Assembly (NCBI GenBank): GCA_038240295.1
Contig: JBBSDW010000035.1
Location: 1-23,711, forward strand
DNA from: JABDDM01 sp038240295
GTDB taxonomy: Bacteria > Bacteroidota > Ignavibacteria > Palsa-1295
Reading direction: 5' to 3'
Length of the DNA: 23,711 nucleotides
The notes below the pieces were generated by a model. The model was not told the DNA's origin and made no database searches. It saw only the letters and a list, made by a program, of their open reading frames with translations. The translations under genes and the position numbers were made by a program. Each line of letters starts with the position of its first letter. Position 1 is the first letter of the stretch. This document shows, piece after piece, positions 6,015-14,031 of this stretch.

Positions 6015-8639
6015 ATGATCGGTAGTATCGCGATGGCAATCACGCTCACGGCGGCTTTGGCCTCTGTGATGCTCTATGCGCTTGTCGCTCGTGGCAGGGG
6101 CGAACTTCTCACTGCAGCCCGAACCGCGACGCACACAGCCATCCTCGGAGTATTCACTTCCGCTGGCGTACTCCTTTACTACATTTTTAATCATCACTTC
6201 GAGATCAATTACGTTTACGAACATACGGCACTCGCGCTCTCGAAGCCATTGCTCTTTTCTACGTTCTATGCGAGCCAGGAGGGAAGCTTCATGCTCTGGG
6301 CGGTCTGGAGTTCGCTGATCGCGATCTTCCTCATGACCTACGCGGCGCGCCAGCGATACGAAGCGCACGTAATGGCGGTTTTCATGTCGATCCTGGCATT
6401 TCTTGCGATCATGCTTATCGCAAAAAGTCCGTTTCAAACAATTTACTCAGCGCATCCGGGCGAAGCGCCTGCGGGGTTTATTCCTGCTGATGGGAAAGGA
6501 CTCAACCCTACGCTGCAGAATCTCTGGATCGTGATTCATCCGCCGATGCTCTTCCTCGGTTTCTCACTGCTCGCCGTACCATTTTCGTTTGCGATCGCAG
6601 GGTTATTCAAGCGGGATTATCAAGGCTGGATCGCAAGCTCGATGCCGTGGACGCTTGGCGCCGCGATGGTGCTTGGCTTCGGGATCATGCTTGGCGGATT
6701 CTGGGCTTACGAGACGCTCGGTTGGGGCGGTTACTGGGGATGGGATCCAGTGGAAAATGCAAGCCTGTTACCCTGGCTGATAACGCTCGCCGGAGTCCAC
6801 ACGATGCTTACGCAGCGACGAACCGGAGGCCTCGTTCGAACGAACATCGCGATGACGCTGCTGGCCTATGCGCTCGTGCTCTATGCTTCCTATCTGACTC
6901 GCTCGGGAATACTTGGTGATGCATCGGTCCATTCATTTGCCGACCCGGGAAATCTTGTTACCGCATTGCTCGAAGTTGCGCTCGTTGTATTTATCGGATT
7001 GCCGATTGTACTCTTCTTCACGCGCTGGAAACAGATGCGCACCATCGGACAAGACTACAAACTGCTGTCACGCGAAACCGCTCTTGCCATCGGCGCTGCC
7101 GTGCTCGGCGCGAGCGCACTTGTTGTTTTTATTGGCACAAGCGCACCGCTTGTTTCGAAGAAGGTCGATAACGATTTTTACAACAATCTTCACATCCCGA
7201 TCGCGATCGTTCTCATGCTTGTCAATGGCCTCTCGCTGTTGCTCAAGTGGAAGCAATCGAACACGCAGGAGATGTTGAAGCGAGCAGGATTTTCGCTCAT
7301 CGCGACAGCTGTCGCAACGATCGGTGCATTCGCGCTCGGTTTGCGCGATCCAAAATTTCTCGGGATGCTCGCTGCCGCATTCTTTGCATTGTTCGTCAAT
7401 CTTGAGATCGGCTGGCAAATATTCAAAGGCAAGTGGGCAGTGGAATTCTCGCGCGAGGCTGTCTCCAAGCTCGATTACTGGAAACGCGTGCGAACGGGTG
7501 TGTGGCTAACGCTCGGTCTTGGGCTCGTCGCGCTCATCATTGGTACTGCAGGCGACTATAATCTGTTCGCCGATGCGGTCATGCAGTATGGTCCCTACGC
7601 GTTGATCCTGCTGGCGATCACGATCGCTCTCTTTGTGACACTCGGTTATCCAAAGTTTACATTCGATACAAAATTCCTCGGTGCCTATGTTGCGCATGTT
7701 GGTGTCGCTATCTTTTTGATCGGCGTGATCGTCACCGCTCGCTACTCCAAGAAGGAGATGGAGCACATGTATATGAACGAGCCGGTGAAGGCCTTCGGCG
7801 GCCAATACACACTCGTATGGAAAGGCGTAACGACACCCGAAGTCGATCACTCGAATTTTGTGATCGACGTGACCGAAGGCAAGCAGCATATCGGCACCGC
7901 AGCGCCGCTCATGTATCTCAGCGATTTTAATAAGCGCCAGTCGCCATTCATCAATCCGAGCATCCTGAAATACGCGACGAAGGATCTCTATTTCACCTGC
8001 TATGGCGTCGATCTCTCTGGTGGTGTGCCGAAGGATACGCTTGGTAAGTTGCAATCGATCAAGGCCTTCGATGGCAAGGAGGAGATCAAGTTCATCGACT
8101 TCGATTTTCCTGACGAGGAAAAACAGAAGATGCGTGCACAGCAGGATTTTCGTGTGAAGGCAACGGTCGAGGCGCGCTCACTAACGAGTGACACAGCAAA
8201 GCCGCAGATGCTGACACTTTCGGTCGTACGAAATCTCTCGTCGGAAGATGTGAAGCAGGACGACGTTATTATTCCCGGCACGAGCTATCACGTGCAGCTT
8301 GCGCAGCTGATGCCAAACATGACGGAACCTTCGAAGAGCCGAGTTGTGCTTCGTTATTTCGACGACAGGAATCCTCCGCCTGCAGAGAGGGAGTTCATCA
8401 CGGTCGAGGCATTCGTCAAGCCGTATATCAATTTCGTCTGGGCCGGTATTCTGATCCTTGTTGCTGGCTTTGGCTTTTCGATGTTCCGCAGACGCCGCGA
8501 AGCGTTGGTCGCGATCGAGCGCGCGGAGGTGCAGTACGAAAAACTTATTGGGCATGCATCCCCGCTTGAGGAATCGCGCGGGCCGATCGCATCGAACAAA
8601 TCAGCCGCGATGAAGCTAACAAAAAAACAACGCGGCTAA
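6015..8639 (+). CDS. ccmF: Cytochrome c heme lyase subunit CcmF, long form
   Basis: CcmF takes heme from CcmE and, in the canonical pathway together with CcmH, attaches it to apocytochrome c. This 874-residue protein has many membrane segments. It carries YASQEGSFMLWAVW (85-98), IHPPMLFLGF with His175, the WWD motif WGGYWGWDPVENAS (237-250) and SVHSFADPG with His306, all in canonical order. CcmF is usually near 650 residues. The extra length lies mainly in an extracytoplasmic block between about 585 and 805, after a membrane segment ending near residue 576 and before the last one (about 808-826, followed by FRRRREA). It starts at ATG 6015, 66 bases after ccmE. A terminator follows, closing the unit, and neither ccmG nor ccmH comes after it. 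Confidence 0.93.
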   Translation: MIGSIAMAITLTAALASVMLYALVARGRGELLTAARTATHTAILGVFTSAGVLLYYIFNHHFEINYVYEHTALALSKPLLFSTFYASQEGSFMLWAVWSSLIAIFLMTYAARQRYEAHVMAVFMSILAFLAIMLIAKSPFQTIYSAHPGEAPAGFIPADGKGLNPTLQNLWIVIHPPMLFLGFSLLAVPFSFAIAGLFKRDYQGWIASSMPWTLGAAMVLGFGIMLGGFWAYETLGWGGYWGWDPVENASLLPWLITLAGVHTMLTQRRTGGLVRTNIAMTLLAYALVLYASYLTRSGILGDASVHSFADPGNLVTALLEVALVVFIGLPIVLFFTRWKQMRTIGQDYKLLSRETALAIGAAVLGASALVVFIGTSAPLVSKKVDNDFYNNLHIPIAIVLMLVNGLSLLLKWKQSNTQEMLKRAGFSLIATAVATIGAFALGLRDPKFLGMLAAAFFALFVNLEIGWQIFKGKWAVEFSREAVSKLDYWKRVRTGVWLTLGLGLVALIIGTAGDYNLFADAVMQYGPYALILLAITIALFVTLGYPKFTFDTKFLGAYVAHVGVAIFLIGVIVTARYSKKEMEHMYMNEPVKAFGGQYTLVWKGVTTPEVDHSNFVIDVTEGKQHIGTAAPLMYLSDFNKRQSPFINPSILKYATKDLYFTCYGVDLSGGVPKDTLGKLQSIKAFDGKEEIKFIDFDFPDEEKQKMRAQQDFRVKATVEARSLTSDTAKPQMLTLSVVRNLSSEDVKQDDVIIPGTSYHVQLAQLMPNMTEPSKSRVVLRYFDDRNPPPAEREFITVEAFVKPYINFVWAGILILVAGFGFSMFRRRREALVAIERAEVQYEKLIGHASPLEESRGPIASNKSAAMKLTKKQRG

Positions 8640-8669
8640 GGGGATTCAATTCCGGCTGTGAATGTTGCG

Positions 8670-8707
8670 AGTGACCCTGTCCATGCGGCAGGGTCACTAT
8701 TTTTTTA
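8670..8707 (+). terminator. Rho-independent terminator of the ccm unit
   Basis: A perfect 10-base stem (AGTGACCCTG at 8670-8679 with CAGGGTCACT at 8689-8698) encloses a 9-base loop and runs into ATTTTTTTAT. It sits 30 bases after the ccmF stop and separates the ccm unit from the ABC transporter. Confidence 0.92.
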
Positions 8708-8755
8708 TACGCTTCACGCGATCGAGCACAGAACTTAGGGAAGGAGGGACGAGGA

Positions 8756-10510
8756 ATGAGTATTGTCCGGAACCTGATCAACCTGCCTCGCCGCGTATCG
8801 ATCGCCGACATCGCCGTCTTTGGTGCACTCAGTGGACTTATCTACTGGCTCATTCTCGTCTCCCACGAGTGGAGCGCACATCTCCAGCCTTCGGTCGAGA
8901 TCCATACCGATTTTATTTACTTGCCGGTTTACACCCTCTTCTCGTTATCACGCGGGCTGGCGGCGTATCTCATCTCGCTGATCTTTACGATCGGCTACGG
9001 ATACGTAATGGCACATTCGGCTCGAGCGGAAAAGGTGATGCTGCCCTTGCTCGATGTGCTGCAGAGCATTCCGGTACTCGGATTCCTGCCGGCACTCGTC
9101 TTAGCTCTGATCGCACTCTTTCCGAAGACGAATGCTGGACTGGAGCTGGCATGCGTACTAATGATCTTCACCGGTCAGGTATGGAATATGACGTTCGCGT
9201 TCTATCATTCGCTGCGAGCAATTCCGAACGACCTGCGCGATGCCTCGCGCAGTTTTTATCTTAGCAAGAAAGAGACACTCCTGAAGCTGGAGCTTCCTTC
9301 GAGCACGATCCCACTCGTTTGGAATTCGATGATGTCGATGGCGGGCGGCTGGTTCTTCCTGACGATCACGGAAGCATTCACGCTGGGCGACAAAGATTTT
9401 CGACTGCCGGGCATCGGGAGTTATATGAGCGTGGCGATCGCACAGGGCAATGTTCCTGCTATGATCGGAGCGGTCGTTGCGATGGGTGCGATGATCATCT
9501 TTCTCGACCGGGTGCTCTGGAAGCCCCTTGTCATCTGGAGCCGAAAATTCAGAATGGAAGAACTCAGCGAGGACATCGACGAGAATTCTGTCGTCCTGAA
9601 TATTTTGCGCAATTCGCATTTCCTCGAGTTTGTGGGCAAGAAGATTTTTCGCCGGAGGAAAACGTCGCACGATGAACAGATGCACATCTTCGAAGCAAAA
9701 CGAGAAGCGGTGATCAGCACGGCATTTCGAAGCGATGAAAATGTCGAACGATCAATCGTGTCGAAAGTGATCGCGGGCGTAGTGTCGGTTGGAGTGCTGG
9801 GTGCAATTTCATACGGGATCTTTAAACTGGTGATGCTTTTTACGGTGAGCCTTGACAGCGCTGACTGGGCGTCGATCTTTAGCGGTACGGGACTCACGCT
9901 GCTCAGGACGACGCTCGCAGTCTTGCTCGGAGCGGCGTGGGCGATCCCGATCGGCGCGATCATCGGGATGAATGCGAAACTCTCGCACAGGATGCAGCCG
10001 GTGATTCAGTTCATGGCAAGTTTTCCTGCACCGATGCTCTTTCCGATCGCCCTTCTCGTGCTTGCAAAGCTTGGTGTCTCGATCGAATTTGGCGCCGTAG
10101 TGTTGATGCTGCTCGGCACGCAGTGGTACATGCTCTTTAACGTCATCGCGGGTGCAAGTTCGATCCCGACCGACCTCCGTGAGCTGTTCGCAAGTTATAA
10201 CGTATCGCGACAAATGCGCTGGCGCAAACTGATTCTGCCTGCGCTTTTTCCATCTATCATCACGGGCGCTGTGACGGCGGCAGGCGGTGCGTGGAATGCG
10301 AGCATCGTTGCCGAGTATATTCAGTTCAACGGCAAGACGCTTGTTGCGCATGGACTCGGCTCGCTGATCTCGCTTGCGACGCTGCATGGGAATTACGCAT
10401 TGCTCGGTGCGAGCGTGTTGCTGATGTGTCTGGTTGTCGTGAGTATCAATAAATTTATCTGGCGAAGACTCTTTGCGCTCGCGCAAGATCGGTTTGCGCT
10501 CAACACCTAA
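8756..10510 (+). CDS. ABC importer permease, two fused NitT/TauT-type domains
   Basis: This 584-residue membrane protein contains two binding-protein-dependent permease domains in tandem. Domain 1 spans about residues 20-260 with its EAA loop at 153-190 (AIPNDLRDASRSF). Domain 2 spans about 338-575 with its EAA loop at 467-505 (SIPTDLRELFASY). They are joined by a charged cytoplasmic linker at 262-335. Both resemble the SsuC/TauC/NrtB class that moves nitrate, sulfonates, taurine or related compounds. A good ribosome binding site (AGGAGG at 8742-8747) is 8 bases before the ATG. The ATPase gene follows at once. No periplasmic binding protein is encoded nearby, so the substrate cannot be named. 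Confidence 0.88.
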   Translation: MSIVRNLINLPRRVSIADIAVFGALSGLIYWLILVSHEWSAHLQPSVEIHTDFIYLPVYTLFSLSRGLAAYLISLIFTIGYGYVMAHSARAEKVMLPLLDVLQSIPVLGFLPALVLALIALFPKTNAGLELACVLMIFTGQVWNMTFAFYHSLRAIPNDLRDASRSFYLSKKETLLKLELPSSTIPLVWNSMMSMAGGWFFLTITEAFTLGDKDFRLPGIGSYMSVAIAQGNVPAMIGAVVAMGAMIIFLDRVLWKPLVIWSRKFRMEELSEDIDENSVVLNILRNSHFLEFVGKKIFRRRKTSHDEQMHIFEAKREAVISTAFRSDENVERSIVSKVIAGVVSVGVLGAISYGIFKLVMLFTVSLDSADWASIFSGTGLTLLRTTLAVLLGAAWAIPIGAIIGMNAKLSHRMQPVIQFMASFPAPMLFPIALLVLAKLGVSIEFGAVVLMLLGTQWYMLFNVIAGASSIPTDLRELFASYNVSRQMRWRKLILPALFPSIITGAVTAAGGAWNASIVAEYIQFNGKTLVAHGLGSLISLATLHGNYALLGASVLLMCLVVVSINKFIWRRLFALAQDRFALNT

Positions 10511-10517
10511 TGGCATT

Positions 10518-11888
10518 ATGCTGAACGATCTCCAATCTACCACCGCGACCGAGCAACCTTCCACACCTCAACGATTGAGGCAGGCGAAGACGAACGTTGC
10601 GCCGCTCCCGGGCAAAGAGTTAGTGGAGCTTCGCGAAGTCAGCATGACCTTCACTGCGCCGACCGGCAAGCCGCTTCCGGTGCTCGAGCGCATCACGGTT
10701 GGCGTCGCCGAGAATGAGTTTTTGTGTCTGCTCGGCGCATCGGGCTGCGGCAAGTCGACGATCCTTCGGATCATGACGGGATTGCTGAAGCCTACGGTTG
10801 GGACCGTGACGGTTGATGGCAAACCGTTGCACGATTTCAATCCTTATACGGCGATCGTCTTTCAATCATTTGCGCTATTGCCCTGGCTGACCGTGCAGGA
10901 GAATGTCGCGCTTGGGCTTGACGCACTAAAAATGCCGCGCGATGAAGTTCGTGAAAAAGTCAAACGCGCGATCGATGCCGTCGGTCTTGAAGGATTTGAG
11001 GAGGCCTATCCGAAAGAACTTTCCGGCGGCATGAAGCAGCGCGTTGGAATTGCACGCGCACTTGTCGTGCAGCCGAAGATCCTCTGCATGGATGAACCCT
11101 TTAGCGCGCTCGATGCACTGACTGCAGAGAATCTTCGCACGGAAGTTCTAAACCTCTTTCATGCACATGAAGGCACGCTTAGTTCGGTACTGATGGTGAC
11201 GCATTCGATCGAAGAAGCCGTGCAGATGGCAAGCCGCATTATTGTACTCGACGCTCACCCGGGCCGCATCAAGGCTGAGTTTCCGAACACGTTGCCTTAT
11301 CCGCGAAATGTTCGATCGCCCGAATATCTCGAGCTTTCGGACAAGATCCATGCGCTCATTACGAACACGGTGCTCCCATTCGTCGAAGAACCAAAGATCG
11401 GAAAAGTCGAGATCATCCCGACGGTCACCTTCCAGGAAATTCTTGGTTTGCTGACCGTGCTCACCGAAGAAGGGACGATGGGGATCGGCGATCTTGCGGA
11501 AGCCTATAGCAGCAGCTTCCACGAAACCTTGCAGATCGTCAAGGCGGCAGAGCTACTTTCGTTTGCCGAGACACCGGGGCAGAGCGTACTCGTTACGCCG
11601 CTCGGCCGCGATTTCGTCCACTCCGACGTGAACACGCAAAAAGCCGTACTCAACAAGCAGCTTCGCGGACTCAAGACATTCCAAATCCTTCTCGACACGC
11701 TGCAACACAACAAGGGTGAAGTAGCGCGCGAAGTGCTGATCGAAGATTATGCAGCACGCATGCCGTATGAAGATCCGGCGGAGTTGCTCGATACGGTGAT
11801 CGATTGGGGACGCTATGCTGAGCTTATCGGATACCGTCCGAAGGAAGAAGTGGTTTATCTTGACATTGGGGAGCCTGTAGAGGAGTAA
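10518..11888 (+). CDS. ABC importer ATPase with C-terminal AAA-associated domain
   Basis: This 456-residue ATPase belongs to the nitrate/sulfonate/bicarbonate importer class. Walker A is GASGCGKST (73-81), the Q-loop residue is Gln116, the signature is LSGGM (168-172), Walker B is ILCMDEP (188-194), the D-loop is SALDA (196-200) and the switch His is His229. An additional region of about 305-440 matches the AAA-associated C-terminal domain seen on some of these ATPases (MGIGDLAEAYSSSFHETL, LVTPLGRDFV). This domain may regulate transport. The ATG at 10518 is 7 bases after the permease stop. A TTG at 10473 would overlap the permease gene and is less likely. The ATG at 10510 meets a stop after four codons. 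The two genes probably form one transporter unit. Confidence 0.9.
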   Translation: MLNDLQSTTATEQPSTPQRLRQAKTNVAPLPGKELVELREVSMTFTAPTGKPLPVLERITVGVAENEFLCLLGASGCGKSTILRIMTGLLKPTVGTVTVDGKPLHDFNPYTAIVFQSFALLPWLTVQENVALGLDALKMPRDEVREKVKRAIDAVGLEGFEEAYPKELSGGMKQRVGIARALVVQPKILCMDEPFSALDALTAENLRTEVLNLFHAHEGTLSSVLMVTHSIEEAVQMASRIIVLDAHPGRIKAEFPNTLPYPRNVRSPEYLELSDKIHALITNTVLPFVEEPKIGKVEIIPTVTFQEILGLLTVLTEEGTMGIGDLAEAYSSSFHETLQIVKAAELLSFAETPGQSVLVTPLGRDFVHSDVNTQKAVLNKQLRGLKTFQILLDTLQHNKGEVAREVLIEDYAARMPYEDPAELLDTVIDWGRYAELIGYRPKEEVVYLDIGEPVEE

Positions 11889-12374
11889 CGATACGAAGGA
11901 TCCTGCTCCTACTGATATTCTGCTGCCCGACGTCGCCCTCGCTCGCCACGGAAACAGGCTCCCATACGAGCGTTCAGATTAGACGCGAAAAAGGGAGATG
12001 TGCTTAAGCTCGAGGCGGGAGCGCCAGGAGAGGCGGATTGGTCGGACTAGCCTCGAAGGGCAACGGCCCACTCACAATTGGAAGATAGTGCATAAGCAAC
12101 GAAAAGAACGAAGACGGTAACCGTGAAAGAGTTGACGCTTGTGGTTGCCTCTCGCGGATAGTTCCTGACCTATGCGGCTTTGTTTATCAAAAGGGCTCAT
12201 ACAATTAGTGAACCACCCATCGAACAGGTCAGTTCATTTACAAGGTATTTTCAACATTGTGTCACTTGGATAAACGTTTCTCGACTAACCGATCTAGTCT
12301 GCAACGCTACCCTGCCCCCAAGGTTTCACGACAAAGAGTCGTGATTGTTCGTTAACATCTCACTCTACTGGATT
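11889..12374 (+). other. Non-coding stretch with traces of a decayed secreted protein gene
   Basis: No intact gene is seen here. One frame from 11891 reads RRILLLLIFCCPTSPSLA, which looks like a signal peptide, and then stops at 11999-12001. The next frame over reads LDAKKGDVLKLEAGAPGEAD from about 11975 and stops at 12049. No usable start codon precedes either segment. The pattern suggests a short secreted protein gene broken by frameshift and loss of its start, but it could be chance. The rest, 12060-12325, shows no coding signal and probably contains the promoter of the cassette that follows. Confidence 0.35.
12326..12344. promoter_or_regulatory. Hairpin in the leader of the small secreted protein gene
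   Basis: A perfect 7-base inverted repeat (TCACGAC, loop AAAGA, GTCGTGA) ends 30 bases before the ATG at 12375. It is followed by TTGTTCGTT, too weak a T-tract for a confident terminator. It may be a leader hairpin or an operator. Confidence 0.4.
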
Positions 12375-12680
12375 ATGAAAAAGATAATCTTACTCGTCTT
12401 CGGTTTATCTTCGTTCGGTCTGCTGGCCGGAGTGGCCTCCGCTGACAGCTCGTGGTATACTTCGGGCACATGGCATGGTTCGGTCGCGGGAGAATGCGGC
12501 TCAGGTACACAGCAACCCGACGGCTCAGTGAATGTCTCGTGTTCCGGTTCGGGTCAGTGTACTACAATCTCTTCCGATGGACATACGCTTACCGTTGCAG
12601 GGATCACTGGCCTGCCAAATGGGGGTTATAACCCAGCTGATCCGAATCAAGGGTCAGGCACTATGACAATTAGCTTCTAA
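12375..12680 (+). CDS. Small secreted Cys/Gly/Ser-rich protein, unknown function
   Basis: I do not recognise this 101-residue protein. It has a clear signal peptide (MKKIILLVFGLSSFGLLAG, predicted cut after VASA near residue 23). The mature chain of about 78 residues is rich in Gly, Ser and Thr and contains three Cys: one in GECGSG and two in VSCSGSGQC. It has no membrane segment and almost no charge. Repeated short polar strands (TSGTWHGSVAG, VNVSCSGSG, LTVAGITG, GTMTISF) suggest a small beta fold. The ATG at 12375 is chosen because it starts the signal peptide; the frame is open 10 codons further upstream. It heads a plus-strand cassette with a lipoprotein and a CxxC thioredoxin-fold protein, so its cysteines may be substrates of that protein. 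Confidence 0.75.
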   Translation: MKKIILLVFGLSSFGLLAGVASADSSWYTSGTWHGSVAGECGSGTQQPDGSVNVSCSGSGQCTTISSDGHTLTVAGITGLPNGGYNPADPNQGSGTMTISF

Positions 12681-12703
12681 TTCATAGGTTCGAACCGCGT
12701 AAA

Positions 12704-12721
12704 TGCAAATCCTCATTTGCA
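12704..12721. promoter_or_regulatory. Intercistronic hairpin
   Basis: A perfect 7-base stem (TGCAAAT, loop CCTC, ATTTGCA) lies in the 61-base gap between the small secreted protein gene and the lipoprotein gene. No T-tract follows. Such hairpins often protect the upstream message or damp expression of the downstream gene, which would fit a short abundant secreted product, but this is inference. Confidence 0.4.
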
Positions 12722-12741
12722 CCTACCTTTAAGGAATTGAA

Positions 12742-14028
12742 ATGTATAAATCGTGGGTGATTGCCAGTGCAGTTCTTCTTTTTCTTGTTTTCCAGCTAAG
12801 CTCATGTCGAGGTACTCCTGCCAAGCCGAAGCTTGTAGCCCCGTCGGGACCTATTTCATTGGTCACTCTTTCTGAGCCCGGCGATTCTGTGATAACATCT
12901 GTGGGGAGTATTACCGTCAGCCCAAACGGGGCACGGATGCTGCTTGTTGATCCGCAAGTTGGAAGGGCGTTTCTCTACCTAAAAAATGGCGTGCTGGAGC
13001 ACTGTTACTCAATACCCGCCTCTTTTTCTGATTCGCTCGTTTTGGCACTCCCCAAATATGCTGATACGTTAGCTTTGATGCGTGCCGATCACGTGCAAAG
13101 CCCCAACGGTGATTCTATGCCTCCCGATGTTCAGAGTAAGTATTTGAGGAATCGGGTTCAAAGTGGGATCTTCCTAAACGATTCTGAAATACTGCTGGCG
13201 GGACCCATAATAGCATTTACAAGGAATATAAATGATTCGGTCTTTTGCACTCCTTCAACTGTTCTTGCTAAATGCACCTCTTTAGTGAAGATCAATCTGA
13301 TTTCAAATGAAATTCGCGTTACTCCGCTCAAAATGGAGCGGGTGTTTCATTGGATTTTTCCGGAGGGTAATGATATAACATTCTCATCTCGAAGGCAGCA
13401 AACGTTAGTTAATGAGGTTTATTGGAGCGCTTTTCAACGCAACCTTCTTGATTCCACTTGGGTCGTGGGCTCCTACCGTGCGGACGGCAGTAAGAATGTC
13501 GATCTCGTCCACTTGCCTCCAGAATGCTCGAACTCGGTCATTGATTACGGCAATCAACATCCGCGCATGTGCATCGACAGCTCGGATAATCTAATCGTTG
13601 CATTTGAAAAACTTCCCATGGTTTTTAATGTAAATCGTGGGACGTCGTTTCCGTTGGCGAATTTGCCATTTAGTAATGATACATTCTTGCAGGCAGGCCG
13701 AGACGCTTTTGCGAGGCACCAAAATCCTGTACGAATGGACAGCATTGGAGCACTTAATCGGATCTGGCTGGAAGGACTAGGGATAACGCGGAATAATGGA
13801 AGTTTTGTTTGCACGAGTAACAAGATTCAGTGGTCACCTTGGCGCTTCATCCTGATTATTCAAGAGTATTCCACAAATGGCAAGGTGATTCGACAAATGA
13901 ATTTGCCGAGCGAAATGCGGGAGGGCCGGCCCCTTCTGGCTTGCTACGATGCGAGCGCGAACGGTGTTGTCGTCGTCTTAAAGTCTCAGGATAGGTGGAA
14001 GTGTGCAACCTATTCATGGGATAACTGA
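12742..14028 (+). CDS. Lipoprotein, probable six-bladed beta-propeller type
   Basis: This 428-residue protein has a lipoprotein signal sequence with the lipobox LSSC (modified Cys22). The rest lacks membrane segments and is rich in short beta-type stretches. An early SITVSPNGARMLLVDPQVGRA segment and a later IDSSDNLIVAFEKLP segment are typical of propeller blades, as in the TolB-like or BF3164-type lipoproteins of Bacteroidota. The fold call is by resemblance only. The ATG at 12742 is preceded by AAGGA with good spacing. The thioredoxin-fold gene starts 3 bases after its stop, so translation is probably coupled. GC content is visibly lower than in flanking genes (35 and 38% in the two 60-base lines from 13201 to 13320), which suggests acquisition by transfer. 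Confidence 0.6.
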   Translation: MYKSWVIASAVLLFLVFQLSSCRGTPAKPKLVAPSGPISLVTLSEPGDSVITSVGSITVSPNGARMLLVDPQVGRAFLYLKNGVLEHCYSIPASFSDSLVLALPKYADTLALMRADHVQSPNGDSMPPDVQSKYLRNRVQSGIFLNDSEILLAGPIIAFTRNINDSVFCTPSTVLAKCTSLVKINLISNEIRVTPLKMERVFHWIFPEGNDITFSSRRQQTLVNEVYWSAFQRNLLDSTWVVGSYRADGSKNVDLVHLPPECSNSVIDYGNQHPRMCIDSSDNLIVAFEKLPMVFNVNRGTSFPLANLPFSNDTFLQAGRDAFARHQNPVRMDSIGALNRIWLEGLGITRNNGSFVCTSNKIQWSPWRFILIIQEYSTNGKVIRQMNLPSEMREGRPLLACYDASANGVVVVLKSQDRWKCATYSWDN

Positions 14029-14031
14029 ATT

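Noticed and set aside
10473..10517. TTG start for the ABC ATPase overlapping the permease gene
   Set aside because: The added residues duplicate the permease C-terminal coding DNA in another frame, and the ATG at 10518 is better placed.
12010..12085. Possible tRNA-like segment (GGAGAGGCGGATTGG and on)
   Set aside because: I could not form an acceptor stem, a T-arm with TTCRA, or an anticodon arm in the right spacing.
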